The notes under the pieces: model-generated
What the model saw: the letters and a program-made list of their open reading frames with translations, nothing else
What the model was told of the DNA's origin: nothing
Database searches by the model: none
From: Arthrobacter sp. Marseille-P9274
Lineage (GTDB): Bacteria > Actinomycetota > Actinomycetes > Actinomycetales > Micrococcaceae
DNA: 64,000 nt
Reading direction: 5' to 3'
Assembly: GCF_946892675.1 (NCBI RefSeq)
Contig: NZ_CAMPOV010000002.1
Coordinates: 558,001 to 622,000 of the forward strand
Translations under genes and position numbers: made by a program
In this document: positions 32,651 to 43,248 of the stretch, in pieces
Position numbering within the stretch: position 1 is the stretch's first letter
How the letters are laid out: every line of letters begins with the position of its first letter

Positions 32651-32711
32651 GCATACAGATGTATTGAGAGTGGCCTGGCGGATAACGCCGATTGAAGTTG
32701 CTTCTTCCTCC

Positions 32712-32750
32712 CCTGGTCTTATGAGCCAACCTTGGGCTCATAAGACCAGG
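32712..32750. terminator. 16-bp perfect hairpin after the HD gene
   Basis: CCTGGTCTTATGAGCC (32712-32727) and GGCTCATAAGACCAGG (32735-32750) around AACCTTG. Probable terminator of the leftward HD-domain gene. The T run is absent. Confidence 0.6.
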
Positions 32751-32777
32751 TGACTCCGAACGCCGGGCGTCCGGTAT

Positions 32778-33416
32778 CTATTCGGGCCAGTCGGAGTTCT
32801 TGATGACCTCCACGAAGTCGCCGCGCTGGAAGCCCGGGACAAAGTGGGCGAGGACGTCGGCCTTGACGTTTCCGAAAGTGGTCTCCGGGCGGTCCTTGAT
32901 GCCTTCGGTGAACGCGGCGAGGATGCCGTTCTTGAAGTCCGGACGCGGGTGTGCGGCGACCACGGCCTCGCGATCTTCGTCGGAAATGGCGTCGTAGCCA
33001 ATGCCCAGGACATCCAGCTCAACGCCGCGCGTCACCAAGGCGATCTCGGGTGCCATGTGCAGCGGGATCTCGGGGGTGGTGTGCAGGGCGATGCCCGCCC
33101 AAACCAGGTCGGCCCCCTCCCCGGTGATGCCGTGCGAGTGCAGGAACCGGCGTGCCTCGTCGGCAGCATCGATCTCGAAGCGCTGGTCGGTGCGGCGATA
33201 CTTCTCGGTCAGCCCGAGGTCGTGGAACATTGCGCCGACGTAGAGCAGCTCGGGATCGAAGTCCAGGCCCTGCTCGCGGCCGCGCAACGTGCCGAACAGG
33301 AACACCCGGCGGGAGTGGGCGAACACCAGCGGCGTGGCCGCCTCGCGCACCAGCTCGGTCGCCTCCCTGGCCATGGTGTTGTCAGGGATCTGCACGCCTG
33401 CGATGGTTTCAGCCAC
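32778..33416 (-). CDS. HD-domain hydrolase, cyanamide-hydratase-like
   Basis: 212-aa metal-dependent HD protein. The motif is AHSRRVFLFG (first His), MFHDLGL (HD), then HSHGITGEGADLVWAGIALH and PEIPLHMAPE, the arrangement seen in cyanamide hydratase and related HD enzymes acting on nitrile- or isonitrile-like compounds. I start at GTG 33416, which has AAAGGA five bases upstream; a TTG at 33440 would add eight residues. Divergent from a GlxA-type regulator 99 bp away. Together they fill the interval between dif-like copies 4 and 5. Substrate not known. Confidence 0.75.
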   Translation of the reverse strand: MAETIAGVQIPDNTMAREATELVREAATPLVFAHSRRVFLFGTLRGREQGLDFDPELLYVGAMFHDLGLTEKYRRTDQRFEIDAADEARRFLHSHGITGEGADLVWAGIALHTTPEIPLHMAPEIALVTRGVELDVLGIGYDAISDEDREAVVAAHPRPDFKNGILAAFTEGIKDRPETTFGNVKADVLAHFVPGFQRGDFVEVIKNSDWPE

Positions 33417-33515
33417 CTTGTTTCCTTTCGTTGAGGACAACTGCCCCTCCCACTCTCGCCCGCCACGCTACGCTGGTGCCATGTCCATACGGCCACGAAA
33501 ACCACAGATCCAGAC

Positions 33516-34526
33516 ATGATGCAGCGGGTTGGCTTTGTCGTGTTCGACGGCGTCACCATGCTCGATGTCAGCGGCCCGGGCGAGGTCCTGCACCAGGCAG
33601 TCCTGGCCGGACGCCCGTACACGCCGGTCCTGGTTTCGCCGCGCGGCGGCAACGTCGCCACCTCGTCCGGGCTGGTGCTGGCCGGCACTACAGCTGCGGC
33701 CGACGCCGGCACCCTGGACACCGTGGTGGTTGCCGGCGCCGCCCGCCTCACCGAGCCCTACCTCGACGACGAACTGCTGGCTACCGTTCGCAGGGTCTCC
33801 GCGGGCGCGCGGCGGGTTGCCTCGGTGTGCACCGGGGCTTTCGTGCTGGCCGAACTCGGCCTGCTGGATGGGCGACGGGCGACCACCCACTGGCGGCATG
33901 CCCGGACACTTGCCGCAAGGTATCCACAGGTGCAGGTCGAGCCGGACGTCATCCATGTCCGCGACGGGCGGTACATCACCTCGGCCGGTATCACAGCCGG
34001 AATCGATTTGGCGCTCTCCCTGGTGGAGGACGACCACGGAGCGGATGCGGCCCGCGCCATCGCCCGCGAGCTGGTCGTGTTCATGCAGCGCCCGGGCGGG
34101 CAGTCACAGTTCTCTACCGCGTTGGAAACGCCGCCGGCACGCAGCAGCCTGCTTCGGTCGCTGACCAACGCGGTCCACGCAGACCCGGCGGCCGAGCACA
34201 GCCTGTCCACCATGGCAATGGCCGCAGCGGTCAGTCCACGACATCTGACCCGCCTGTTCCAGGCCGAACTGGGTACCACGCCGGCCCGCTGGGTGGAGCG
34301 TGTCCGCCTAGACCGCGCCCAGCAGTTGCTCCTCGACGGGCACAGTATCACCGCGGCAGCCCGGCACAGCGGCTTCGGCAGCGACGAAACCCTCCGCCGC
34401 GCCTTCGCCCGGCACCTGGCCATCACACCGACCCAGTACCGGGAACGCTTCACCACCTCCAAACCGCCCCACACCCGCGGCGTCTCAAGGATCAAAGCTC
34501 ACCGAGCGAGCGAACATGGCTCCTAA
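33516..34526 (+). CDS. GlxA-family regulator (DJ-1/PfpI plus AraC HTH)
   Basis: 336 aa. Residues 1-175 are a DJ-1/PfpI-like domain (VGFVVFDGVTMLDVSGPGEV) with the nucleophile-elbow Cys in ASVCTGAFVLAE. Residues 215-320 carry two AraC helix-turn-helices (LSTMAMAAAVSPRHLTRLFQ and SITAAARHSGFGSDETLRRA). These regulators usually activate a neighbouring catabolic or detoxification gene, here most likely the divergent HD-domain gene. ATG 33516 lacks a strong ribosome-binding site; the second Met is immediately next. Ends 27 bp before dif-like copy 5. Confidence 0.85.
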   Translation: MMQRVGFVVFDGVTMLDVSGPGEVLHQAVLAGRPYTPVLVSPRGGNVATSSGLVLAGTTAAADAGTLDTVVVAGAARLTEPYLDDELLATVRRVSAGARRVASVCTGAFVLAELGLLDGRRATTHWRHARTLAARYPQVQVEPDVIHVRDGRYITSAGITAGIDLALSLVEDDHGADAARAIARELVVFMQRPGGQSQFSTALETPPARSSLLRSLTNAVHADPAAEHSLSTMAMAAAVSPRHLTRLFQAELGTTPARWVERVRLDRAQQLLLDGHSITAAARHSGFGSDETLRRAFARHLAITPTQYRERFTTSKPPHTRGVSRIKAHRASEHGS

Positions 34527-34553
34527 GATGACGGGGGCAAGCCCGAAGGGGCT

Positions 34554-34577
34554 GCCGATAACGGCGCACATGACCGC
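34554..34577 (+). repeat. dif-like motif, copy 5
   Basis: Left arm GCCGATAA, spacer CGGCGC, right arm ACATGACCGC. Lies between the GlxA-type gene and the stop of the GNAT gene. Confidence 0.6.
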
Positions 34578-34649
34578 TGCAGGAGAAGCGTTGAAGCGTG
34601 CGGGTCGGCATAAAAGTCCGGAAGTCTACCGACTGTTTCCGCCAGCGGG

Positions 34650-35096
34650 TCAGCTACACGAATTGCTGGGACCGATGAGTCGTTTGCTGAACCTTTGTCC
34701 CGTTTGCTCATATCCGAGGTGGGAGTAGAAGGCGTGGGCTGCCGTGCGGTGGGTAGCCGAGGTGAGGACAGTCCGTGCCGCGGCGTTCCCACTGGCCCAG
34801 CTCTCGAAGACGTCCACCAGGCGCCTACCGAGACCGGTCCCCTGAACGGTAACGTCCACGACAAGAGCGGTGAGATATGCTGCCGGTTGGTCCTCGATGG
34901 GAAAAACCATGTGGCCGACGGCGAGGCCCAGCATAGTGCCGTCATCCCCCTCTGCCACCCACACCGCATACTCGGGATGAGACAAGAGCCGTTCCAGACG
35001 AGGTGTCAGCGCAGCGACGGGGTTGGAGTATCCAAGCTGATCCAGAAGTGGAACCAGCCGGGCGGCGTCTTCGGTGGTACTCAACCTGATGCGCAC
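34650..35096 (-). CDS. GNAT-family N-acetyltransferase
   Basis: 148-aa acetyltransferase. The acetyl-CoA loop is VDVTVQGTGLGRRLVD, preceded by the beta-4 strand AAYLTALVV. The C-terminal HRTAAHAFYSHLGYEQTG is the classic last helix and Tyr. GTG 35096 starts the gene. It is the only gene between dif-like copies 5 and 6 and is antisense to the motif direction. Target unknown; GNATs of this size often modify small amines or antibiotics. Confidence 0.82.
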   Translation of the reverse strand: MRIRLSTTEDAARLVPLLDQLGYSNPVAALTPRLERLLSHPEYAVWVAEGDDGTMLGLAVGHMVFPIEDQPAAYLTALVVDVTVQGTGLGRRLVDVFESWASGNAAARTVLTSATHRTAAHAFYSHLGYEQTGQRFSKRLIGPSNSCS

Positions 35097-35169
35097 GAGA
35101 CCATGCTATTCATACCTCGGGTGGCTGGAGCCCCCTCTGCGCCTATGAATAAAGGAGCCGACCCCTAGC

Positions 35170-35193
35170 GCCGATAACGGCGCGCACGGCTGG
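35170..35193 (+). repeat. dif-like motif, copy 6
   Basis: Left arm GCCGATAA, spacer CGGCGC, right arm GCACGGCTGG (the most degenerate right arm). The segment GCGCCG-ATAA-CGGCGC here is also a perfect short palindrome. Lies 73 bp upstream of the GNAT start on its far side and 88 bp before the MerR promoter -35. Confidence 0.55.
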
Positions 35194-35253
35194 TGTGCCG
35201 GGCGCCGTATTCTCATGGGCGCTGGTCGCCGGGGTTGGATGGGACACAGCCGC

Positions 35254-35283
35254 TTGTCTTCAAGTACTTGAAGTTCCTATCGT
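35254..35283 (+). promoter_or_regulatory. MerR-type promoter with 16-bp palindrome, leaderless transcript
   Basis: The -35 TTGTCT (35254-35259) and -10 TATCGT (35278-35283) are 18 bp apart. Between them CTTCAAGTACTTGAAG (35258-35273) is a perfect 16-bp palindrome, the layout of MerR-activated promoters. The start point would fall at or beside the GTG at 35291, giving a leaderless mRNA. Confidence 0.6.
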
Positions 35284-35290
35284 TAATGGA

Positions 35291-35752
35291 GTGAGCGCAA
35301 CAAGCATCCAGCACACCTACTCAATCAAGGAGGCCGCGGCGCTGACCGGGCTGCCGGCCAGCACGCTGCGCTACTACGAATCCATCGGCGTCATCACCCC
35401 GATTCGCCGCGGCGCGAGCAGCAAACATCGCGTCTACACGAACGAAGACCTGGACCTCCTGACCTGGGTGTCGTGCCTCAGCGCGACGGGCATGTCGGTC
35501 GCCGACATGCGCCGCTACCTCGCGAACAGCGCCCTCGGGCCGGCCGCTGCCCCGGAGCAGATCGAGTTGTTGAAGGCGCAGCAGGAGCGGTTGGAGGACG
35601 AAGCGAGGTCCATCGCCCTGCGCAAGCGGTACGTCGCGCTGAAAATCGACTACTGGCGGGCGATGCAGGACGGTGACGGTGCCAAGGCCGAACAGCTCTC
35701 GGACGAGGCACGCACGCTGGCCGACGACCTCAAGAAAACAAGGAACCAGTAA
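35291..35752 (+). CDS. MerR-family regulator
   Basis: 153-aa activator. The winged helix is YSIKEAAALTGLPASTLRYY, then ESIGVITPIRR and the wing HRVYTNEDLDLLTWV. A long dimerisation coiled coil follows (EQIELLKAQQERLEDEARSI) with no cysteine-rich metal loop, so it is unlikely to be a metal sensor. I choose GTG 35291 because the MerR-type promoter ends just before it; the frame stays open upstream but would cross the operator. It heads a rightward cupin, alcohol dehydrogenase and acetyltransferase run, as aldehyde- or thiol-stress MerR proteins do. Confidence 0.82.
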   Translation: MSATSIQHTYSIKEAAALTGLPASTLRYYESIGVITPIRRGASSKHRVYTNEDLDLLTWVSCLSATGMSVADMRRYLANSALGPAAAPEQIELLKAQQERLEDEARSIALRKRYVALKIDYWRAMQDGDGAKAEQLSDEARTLADDLKKTRNQ

Positions 35753-35825
35753 CCAACACGCCCATGAGATCGCGGACCCCACCGGTCCGCCGGTCCGGCG
35801 TGCCCAAAGACAGGGAGGAACCGAC

Positions 35826-36239
<414 letters not shown>

Positions 36240-36261
36240 CCACCCTAGAAGGAGACAACCC

Positions 36262-37308
36262 ATGACCACCACCGTAAACGCCTACGCCTCCCCCTCGCCC
36301 GACGGGGCCCTTGTCCCCACGACCATCGAACGCCGCGAAGTCGGTCCCCGCGACGTCCTGATCGAGATCAAGTACGCCGGCATCTGCCACTCCGACATCC
36401 ACACCGTGCGCGGGGACTGGGGGCCGCAGCCGTACCCGCTGGTGCCCGGGCACGAGATCGCGGGCATCGTCACCGAGGTCGGATCCGAGGTGACCACGCA
36501 CGCCGTCGGCGACCGGGTCGGCGTGGGCTGCATGGTCAACTCGTGCGGGGAGTGCAGGAACTGCAAGGCGGGCGACGAGCAGTACTGCCTCAACGGGATG
36601 GTGGGCACCTACGGCGCCACCGACCGCGACGGGACCATCACCCAGGGCGGGTACTCCACCCACGTCGTCGTCACCGAGGACTTCGTGCTCCGGATCCCCG
36701 AGGGCATCGACCTCGACGTCGCCGCTCCCCTTCTTTGCGCCGGTATCACCACCTACTCGCCCCTGCACCGCTGGGGCGCCGGACCCGGCAAGAAGGTCGC
36801 CGTCGTCGGCCTCGGCGGTCTTGGCCACATGGCCGTCAAGATCGCGCACGCGATGGGCGCCGAGGTCACCGTTCTCTCGCAGTCCCTCAAGAAGCGTGAG
36901 GACGGGCTGCGCCTGGGCGCGGACCACTACTACGCGACGAGCGACGAAGCCACGTTCACCGAGCTGGCCGGTTCGTTCGACCTCATCATCAACACGGTCA
37001 GCGCCCCGGTCGACGTCAGCGCCTTCCTGGGACTCGTGACCGTCGGCGGGGCCATGGTCAACGTCGGCGCGCCCGCGGAGCCGCTGCCGGTGAACGCGAT
37101 GGCACTCATCGGCGGCCGCCGCTCGTTCGCCGGTTCCATGATCGGCGGCATCCCCGAAACCCAGCAGATGCTGGACTTCTGCGCCGAGCACGGCATCGGC
37201 GCAGAGATCGAGGTCATCCCCGCCGACAAGATCAACGACGCCTACGAACGCGTCCTCGCCTCGGACGTGCGCTACCGCTTCGTCATCGACACCGCCACCC
37301 TCAGCTAG
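36262..37308 (+). CDS. Zinc-dependent NAD(P) alcohol dehydrogenase, CAD/YahK type
   Basis: 348-aa medium-chain dehydrogenase interconverting alcohols and aldehydes. Catalytic zinc ligands are Cys42 and His64 (GICHSD, GHEIAG), with a Cys from CAGITTY. The structural zinc site is Cys95, 98, 101 and 109 ([15 protein letters not shown]). The cofactor loop is [12 protein letters not shown], and the SQSLKKRED after beta-2 favours NADP(H). The CAD/YahK branch mostly reduces aldehydes. ATG 36262 has AGAAGGAGACAACCC upstream. In the MerR operon this fits aldehyde detoxification. Confidence 0.88.
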   Translation: MTTTVNAYASPSPDGALVPTTIERREVGPRDVLIEIKYAGICHSDIHTVRGDWGPQPYPLVPGHEIAGIVTEVGSEVTTHAVGDRVGVGCMVNSCGECRNCKAGDEQYCLNGMVGTYGATDRDGTITQGGYSTHVVVTEDFVLRIPEGIDLDVAAPLLCAGITTYSPLHRWGAGPGKKVAVVGLGGLGHMAVKIAHAMGAEVTVLSQSLKKREDGLRLGADHYYATSDEATFTELAGSFDLIINTVSAPVDVSAFLGLVTVGGAMVNVGAPAEPLPVNAMALIGGRRSFAGSMIGGIPETQQMLDFCAEHGIGAEIEVIPADKINDAYERVLASDVRYRFVIDTATLS

Positions 37309-37402
37309 CGGCGGCCAAACCGGGGCGTGGCGGCTCCTTGCCGCCACGCCCCGCCCTCCGCCGGAACCGAAGCCGCAACGGATCAACACGCGAAGGACCA
37401 CC

Positions 37403-37972
37403 ATGAACCTCGACGATCTCCTACGGGCTCTGAACGCCGGCCAAACCATCACCGGGGACTCGCCCTTGCATCAGGTCATGCATGCCGCCAGCCAGGAGGC
37501 GCTGCGCATCACCGGCGAACTCAATGGCCGGTACCAGGAACCAGTACGGGTGCGGGAGCTGTTGGCCCGGCTCACCGGCAGGCCCGTCGATGAGTCCGTC
37601 ACCGTGTTCCCACCCTTCTACTCCGACTTCGGGAAGAACATCACGCTCGGAAAGCGGATCTTCATCAACTCCGGGTGCAAATTCCAGGACCAGGGAGGTG
37701 TGGTCATCGGGGACGACTGCCTGATCGGGCACAACACAGTGCTGGCCACCCTCAACCACGACCTCGAGCCATCCCGCCGCGCAGACATGCACCCAGCCCC
37801 GATCACCATCGGCCGCAACGTGTGGATCGGGTCGAACGCCACCGTCCTGCCGGGAGTGATCATCGGCGACAACGCCGTCGTCGCGGCAGCATCTGTCGTG
37901 ACGAAAGACGTGCCCGAAAACGCCATCGTCGTGGGCTCGCCGGCCAGGGTGGTGCGCTCGCTAGCCAGCTGA
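37403..37972 (+). CDS. Sugar O-acetyltransferase (maltose/galactoside type)
   Basis: 189-aa left-handed beta-helix acetyltransferase of the Maa/LacA group. An N-terminal helical cap (residues 1-60) precedes hexapeptide repeats such as ITLGKRIFINSGCKF and VVIGDDCLIGHNTVLATLNH. The catalytic His is in NHDLEPSRRADM, then ITIGRNVWIGSNATVLPGV. It is 94 bp after the dehydrogenase with a ribosome-binding-like GAAGGACC. Its link to aldehyde metabolism is unclear; it may simply travel with the module. Confidence 0.85.
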   Translation: MNLDDLLRALNAGQTITGDSPLHQVMHAASQEALRITGELNGRYQEPVRVRELLARLTGRPVDESVTVFPPFYSDFGKNITLGKRIFINSGCKFQDQGGVVIGDDCLIGHNTVLATLNHDLEPSRRADMHPAPITIGRNVWIGSNATVLPGVIIGDNAVVAAASVVTKDVPENAIVVGSPARVVRSLAS

Positions 37973-37978
37973 ACGCGC

Positions 37979-38149
37979 TTTGGCACTCGGTTGCGGCAGG
38001 CGCTCATCTCCGGCAGCGACATCCTTGCAGACGGCGGAGTCACCGCGTCCTGGTTCTACGGGCCACTCAAATCCCGCCCGGTCGGTAACCCTCACGCCGG
38101 CTCACAGAGGGAAGCGTCCAGTCCTCGCCCATCACCCAAATACTGCTAA
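37979..38149 (+). pseudogene. C-terminal fragment of an SDR oxidoreductase
   Basis: The frame reads TRLRQALISGSDILADGGVT then ASWFYGPL, the last strand and tail of SDR proteins (SGSDxLxDGGVTASYFYG). No N-terminal half is present, since the acetyltransferase stop lies just before it. The frame ends in TAA at 38147-38149, which is inside dif-like copy 7. Only about 30 of 250 residues are recognisable. A remnant left at a rearrangement point. Confidence 0.65.
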
Positions 38150-38165
38150 TGGCGCATATGTAGCA
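38142..38165 (+). repeat. dif-like motif, copy 7
   Basis: Left arm ACTGCTAA, spacer TGGCGC, right arm ATATGTAGCA. Last copy, about 180 bp before katG, at the right edge of the modular region. Confidence 0.6.
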
Positions 38166-38334
38166 CTGAGGAGTGGGGCCCGTCCGAGAGAAGCCGGCAC
38201 GGATTTTGGAAGTCTGCCAATGCGGCGATCGGGACGCATTAGTGTCGAGGAAGCCCTCCCCCCGCGCCGTCCGCTCGTGGTCAAATGGGAGGGTTAGACC
38301 GGCTGCCCGAGTCCGACCGCGGCCTCGGCCATAG

Positions 38335-40638
<2,304 letters not shown>

Positions 40639-40647
40639 CCGAGGCAT

Positions 40648-40677
40648 CCGGGCCGGCTCCAGATGGGGCCGGCCCGG
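40648..40677. terminator. Hairpin between convergent katG and MFS genes
   Basis: CCGGGCCGGC (40648-40657) pairs perfectly with GCCGGCCCGG (40668-40677) over a 10-nt loop. Lies in the 83-bp convergent gap and can serve both strands. Confidence 0.6.
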
Positions 40678-40721
40678 AGCCGCCGGCCGACGGCGTCCAA
40701 AGGGTCGCAAACGGGGCGCGG

Positions 40722-41936
40722 CTACTCCCGGTCCGCGCCCGTGAAGGCGAGCACCGCCGTCGTACCCGCAAGCACGGCCAGGACGCCGGCGAAGGCCGCC
40801 AAGCCGCTCCAGCCGAACCGCACGAAGAACAGCCCGCCGGCCCAACCGAACAGGCTCGAGCCGGCGTAGTAGAAGAGGTTGTACAGGCTGGAGGCCTGGG
40901 ACCGGCCGACTTCCGCCAGCCGAGGGGTCCAGCCGGAGGCCACCGAGTGGGCCGCGAAGAAGCCGCCGGTGAACACCAGCAGTCCCAGCAGGACCACCGG
41001 CAGCAAGTCGGAGAGCGTGATGGCCAGCCCGCCGAGGATCACCGGGATGCTGACCAGCAGCACGCGCAGCCGCCCGAAGCGGACGGTCAGGCCGCCGGCG
41101 AGCCGGGAGGACACGGTGCCGGCGAGGTAGGCGAGGAACAGCAGGCTCGCCAGCGAGGCCGGCAGGTTGAACGGCGGCGCCTCCAGCCGAAAGCCGAGGT
41201 AGTTGTAGACGGCCACGAAGCCGCCCATCAGCAGGAAGCCCTGGGCGTACAGCGCCAGCAGCCGCGGGGAGCGCAGGTTGGCGAGGATGCGGGCCGGCAG
41301 CCCGGGCCCCTCGCCGCGGACCAGCGGCCGGAAGCCGCGCGGCGCCGGGGCCAGCCGGACGAAGGCGAACGCGGCCAGCGCGGCCAGGATGCTGACGGCG
41401 AGCACGCCGGCACGCCAGTCCCAGAGTTCGGCCAGCGGCCCGGCCACCAAGCGGCCGGTCAGTCCGCCGATCGTGGTGCCGGCGACGTAGGTCCCGGCGG
41501 CCACCGCCGCGTGCAGGCGCTGGATCTCCTCGTTCAGGTACACCAGTGCCACGGCCGGAATCCCGCCGAGCGCGGCGCCTTCCAGGAACCGCAGCCCCAG
41601 CATCGCGGGGAACCCGGGTGCCAGCGGCAGCAGCAAACCGAGGACGACGGCGGCGCTGATCGCCCAGGTCATCGCGCGTTTGCGTCCGCACCGGTCCGCG
41701 ATCGCCGACCACGGGATGACCGCGAGCGCCAGGCCGATCGTGGCTGCTGAGACGCTGAGGGCGGCGTCCGCGGCGCTGACCCCGAATTCGCGCGCGATGC
41801 CAGGCAGCACCGCCTGCACCGAGTACAGCTGGGCGAACGTCGCGAGTCCGCCGAACAGCAGCGCCAGCAGCATATTCCGGTAGGCCTTGCTGCCTTTGGG
41901 ATGCCCCTGCCAGGTCCGCTGGTCTGCTGAAGTCAC
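40722..41936 (-). CDS. MFS exporter, YnfM type
   Basis: Twelve-helix major facilitator, about 404 aa from GTG 41936. Motif A is present as AIADRCGRKRAM, and the helix 5 region is GTYVAGTTIGGLTGRLVAGP, typical of drug/metabolite exporters of the YnfM/Bcr kind. The upstream frame is open to a GTG at 41987, but GTG 41936 lies seven bases after a TAGCAT -10-like box, so a short or absent leader is possible. A MarR gene 77 bp upstream on the same strand probably controls it. Confidence 0.8.
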   Translation of the reverse strand: MTSADQRTWQGHPKGSKAYRNMLLALLFGGLATFAQLYSVQAVLPGIAREFGVSAADAALSVSAATIGLALAVIPWSAIADRCGRKRAMTWAISAAVVLGLLLPLAPGFPAMLGLRFLEGAALGGIPAVALVYLNEEIQRLHAAVAAGTYVAGTTIGGLTGRLVAGPLAELWDWRAGVLAVSILAALAAFAFVRLAPAPRGFRPLVRGEGPGLPARILANLRSPRLLALYAQGFLLMGGFVAVYNYLGFRLEAPPFNLPASLASLLFLAYLAGTVSSRLAGGLTVRFGRLRVLLVSIPVILGGLAITLSDLLPVVLLGLLVFTGGFFAAHSVASGWTPRLAEVGRSQASSLYNLFYYAGSSLFGWAGGLFFVRFGWSGLAAFAGVLAVLAGTTAVLAFTGADRE

Positions 41937-42013
41937 GCCTTCGATGCTAGCTTTTTCCGCGCGGGGCTCCTCACCGGCGCACGACACTGCCGGAACTTCG
42001 GCTGCGCATCACG

Positions 42014-42502
42014 TCAGGCGGTGACGGAGTGCTCGGGCAGTTTCGCCGGCTCCGGTCCGGCGCCGCTTGGGTTGTCCCAGCGTTGGGCCCCGAGGGTCTC
42101 GACCAGTTCAGCGAGGCTCTCCCGCAGTCCCTCGACGCCGGTCCCGGCCTCGGCCTCAAGCTCGGCTTCGATGCCGGCGGCCTTGGTGTAGGCGCCCTCG
42201 CCCTGGGGGCTCATGCTGACGAGGATCGTCCTCCCGTCGGAGGCATCGGGCTCGCGGAGGACGAGTCCCTGCCCCTCCATCCTGTTCAAGGTGGCCCCCA
42301 GCGTCTGCGGCTGCAGGCGGAGGTTCTTCGCGAGCCCGGCCTGCGTGTTCCGTCCGAGCTGGTCCAAGGTGGCTAGAATCCGCAGGCTGGCGTGGGTGAG
42401 GCCGAGTTCCCGCAAACGCTCGTTGTAGCGGTTCTCCATGAGTCGGGCGGCCGTCAGGAGCAGCTCGGCAGACGACCTGTCCAAACCGGATGTCGAGGTC
42501 AT
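42014..42502 (-). CDS. MarR-family regulator
   Basis: 162-aa winged-helix repressor. Recognition region LGRNTQAGLAKNLRLQPQTL and wing LREPDASDGRTILVSMSPQG, both standard. I start at ATG 42502 (MTSTSGLDRSSAELLL), preceded by AAAGGAG; the frame extends to a GTG at 42559. No cysteine in the position expected for OhrR, so not obviously peroxide-sensing. Directly upstream of the MFS exporter, and divergent from bcp. Confidence 0.83.
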   Translation of the reverse strand: MTSTSGLDRSSAELLLTAARLMENRYNERLRELGLTHASLRILATLDQLGRNTQAGLAKNLRLQPQTLGATLNRMEGQGLVLREPDASDGRTILVSMSPQGEGAYTKAAGIEAELEAEAGTGVEGLRESLAELVETLGAQRWDNPSGAGPEPAKLPEHSVTA

Positions 42503-42700
42503 GACTGTCTGCGCTCCTTTGCCGTGTTCGCCTGCCGTACTTTCCCCATTATCCGCCACTTCTCTCGGCGAGCGGACAAAACCCCGAAAATAAGACTACT
42601 TAGCAACTTTTAGGACCGCCGTGCGGGTCATACCCGGTACACTGGAAGGGCAATATCGTTATGCAATAGACAGATTTCGCACTACGGAAAAGGAGTCATT

Positions 42701-43171
42701 GTGACCCAGCTTCGCCCCGGAGATCCCGCACCCGCCTTCACCCTCGAGGACGCCGTCGGCGGCAAGGTCTCGCTGGCGGACTATGCCGGCCGTAGCGTCG
42801 TCGTCTACTTCTATCCGAAAGCCGCGACCCCGGGCTGCACCACCGAGGCCTGCGACTTCCGCGACAACCTGAACTCGCTCCAGGCGGCCGGCTTCGATGT
42901 CGTCGGCATTTCGCCGGACGAGCCGGAGGCCCTGCGGGACTTCAGCACGGCGGAATCCCTGACCTTCCCGCTGCTCTCGGACCCGGACTTCGCCGTCGCC
43001 ATGGCCTACGGCTCCTACGGCGAGAAGGAATTCAACGGCAAGAACTTCACGGGGACGCTGCGCAGCACCGTCGTCGTCGATCCGGAAGGCAAGGTCCGCC
43101 TCGCGGAGTACAACGTGGATGCCAAGGGCCACGTGGCCCGGCTGCGCGAAGAGTTGAGCGTGACGGCGTAA
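42701..43171 (+). CDS. bcp: Thioredoxin-dependent peroxiredoxin Bcp/PrxQ
   Basis: 156-aa peroxiredoxin reducing hydrogen peroxide and organic peroxides. Peroxidatic Cys46 (KAATPGCTTEAC) and resolving Cys51 five residues later are the PrxQ arrangement. GTG 42701 follows AAAGGAG. The conserved VVGISPDEPEALRDF and LLSDPDF segments are present. Single-gene unit ending in a strong hairpin. Together with katG, 4 kb away, it makes this a small peroxide-defence neighbourhood. Confidence 0.93.
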   Translation: MTQLRPGDPAPAFTLEDAVGGKVSLADYAGRSVVVYFYPKAATPGCTTEACDFRDNLNSLQAAGFDVVGISPDEPEALRDFSTAESLTFPLLSDPDFAVAMAYGSYGEKEFNGKNFTGTLRSTVVVDPEGKVRLAEYNVDAKGHVARLREELSVTA

Positions 43172-43197
43172 ACTAGTCAGCGCACTCGCACGCGTTT

Positions 43198-43227
43198 GAG
43201 GCCCTTCCCACTGTGGGGAAGGGCCTC
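43198..43227. terminator. Bidirectional terminator between bcp and allB
   Basis: GAGGCCCTTCCC (43198-43209) and GGGAAGGGCCTC (43216-43227), 12-bp perfect arms around ACTGTG, followed by ATTCAGTT. Sits between two convergent stops. Confidence 0.8.
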
Positions 43228-43248
43228 ATTCAGTTATGGCCTAAGACG

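Larger units (their letters stand above)
32099..32777. other. 679-bp gene-free gap with two dif-like motifs
   Basis: No supported gene. The stretch contains dif-like copies 3 (32332-32355) and 4 (32627-32650) and a 16-bp-arm hairpin at 32712-32750. The 270 bp between the two copies codes for nothing I recognise. Base composition is less GC-skewed by codon position than in flanking genes, as expected for non-coding DNA. Confidence 0.5.

Noticed and set aside
32671-32695. Possible eighth motif copy at GGCGGATAACGCCG
   Set aside because: Only the left arm is recognisable and no ATATG follows at the right distance, so I did not count it.
35170-35193. Reading the repeated motif as a simple transcription terminator because GCGCCG-ATAA-CGGCGC is palindromic in one copy
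   Set aside because: Only copy 6 is a good hairpin. The conserved part across copies includes the asymmetric ATATGT arm, which a terminator would not need.
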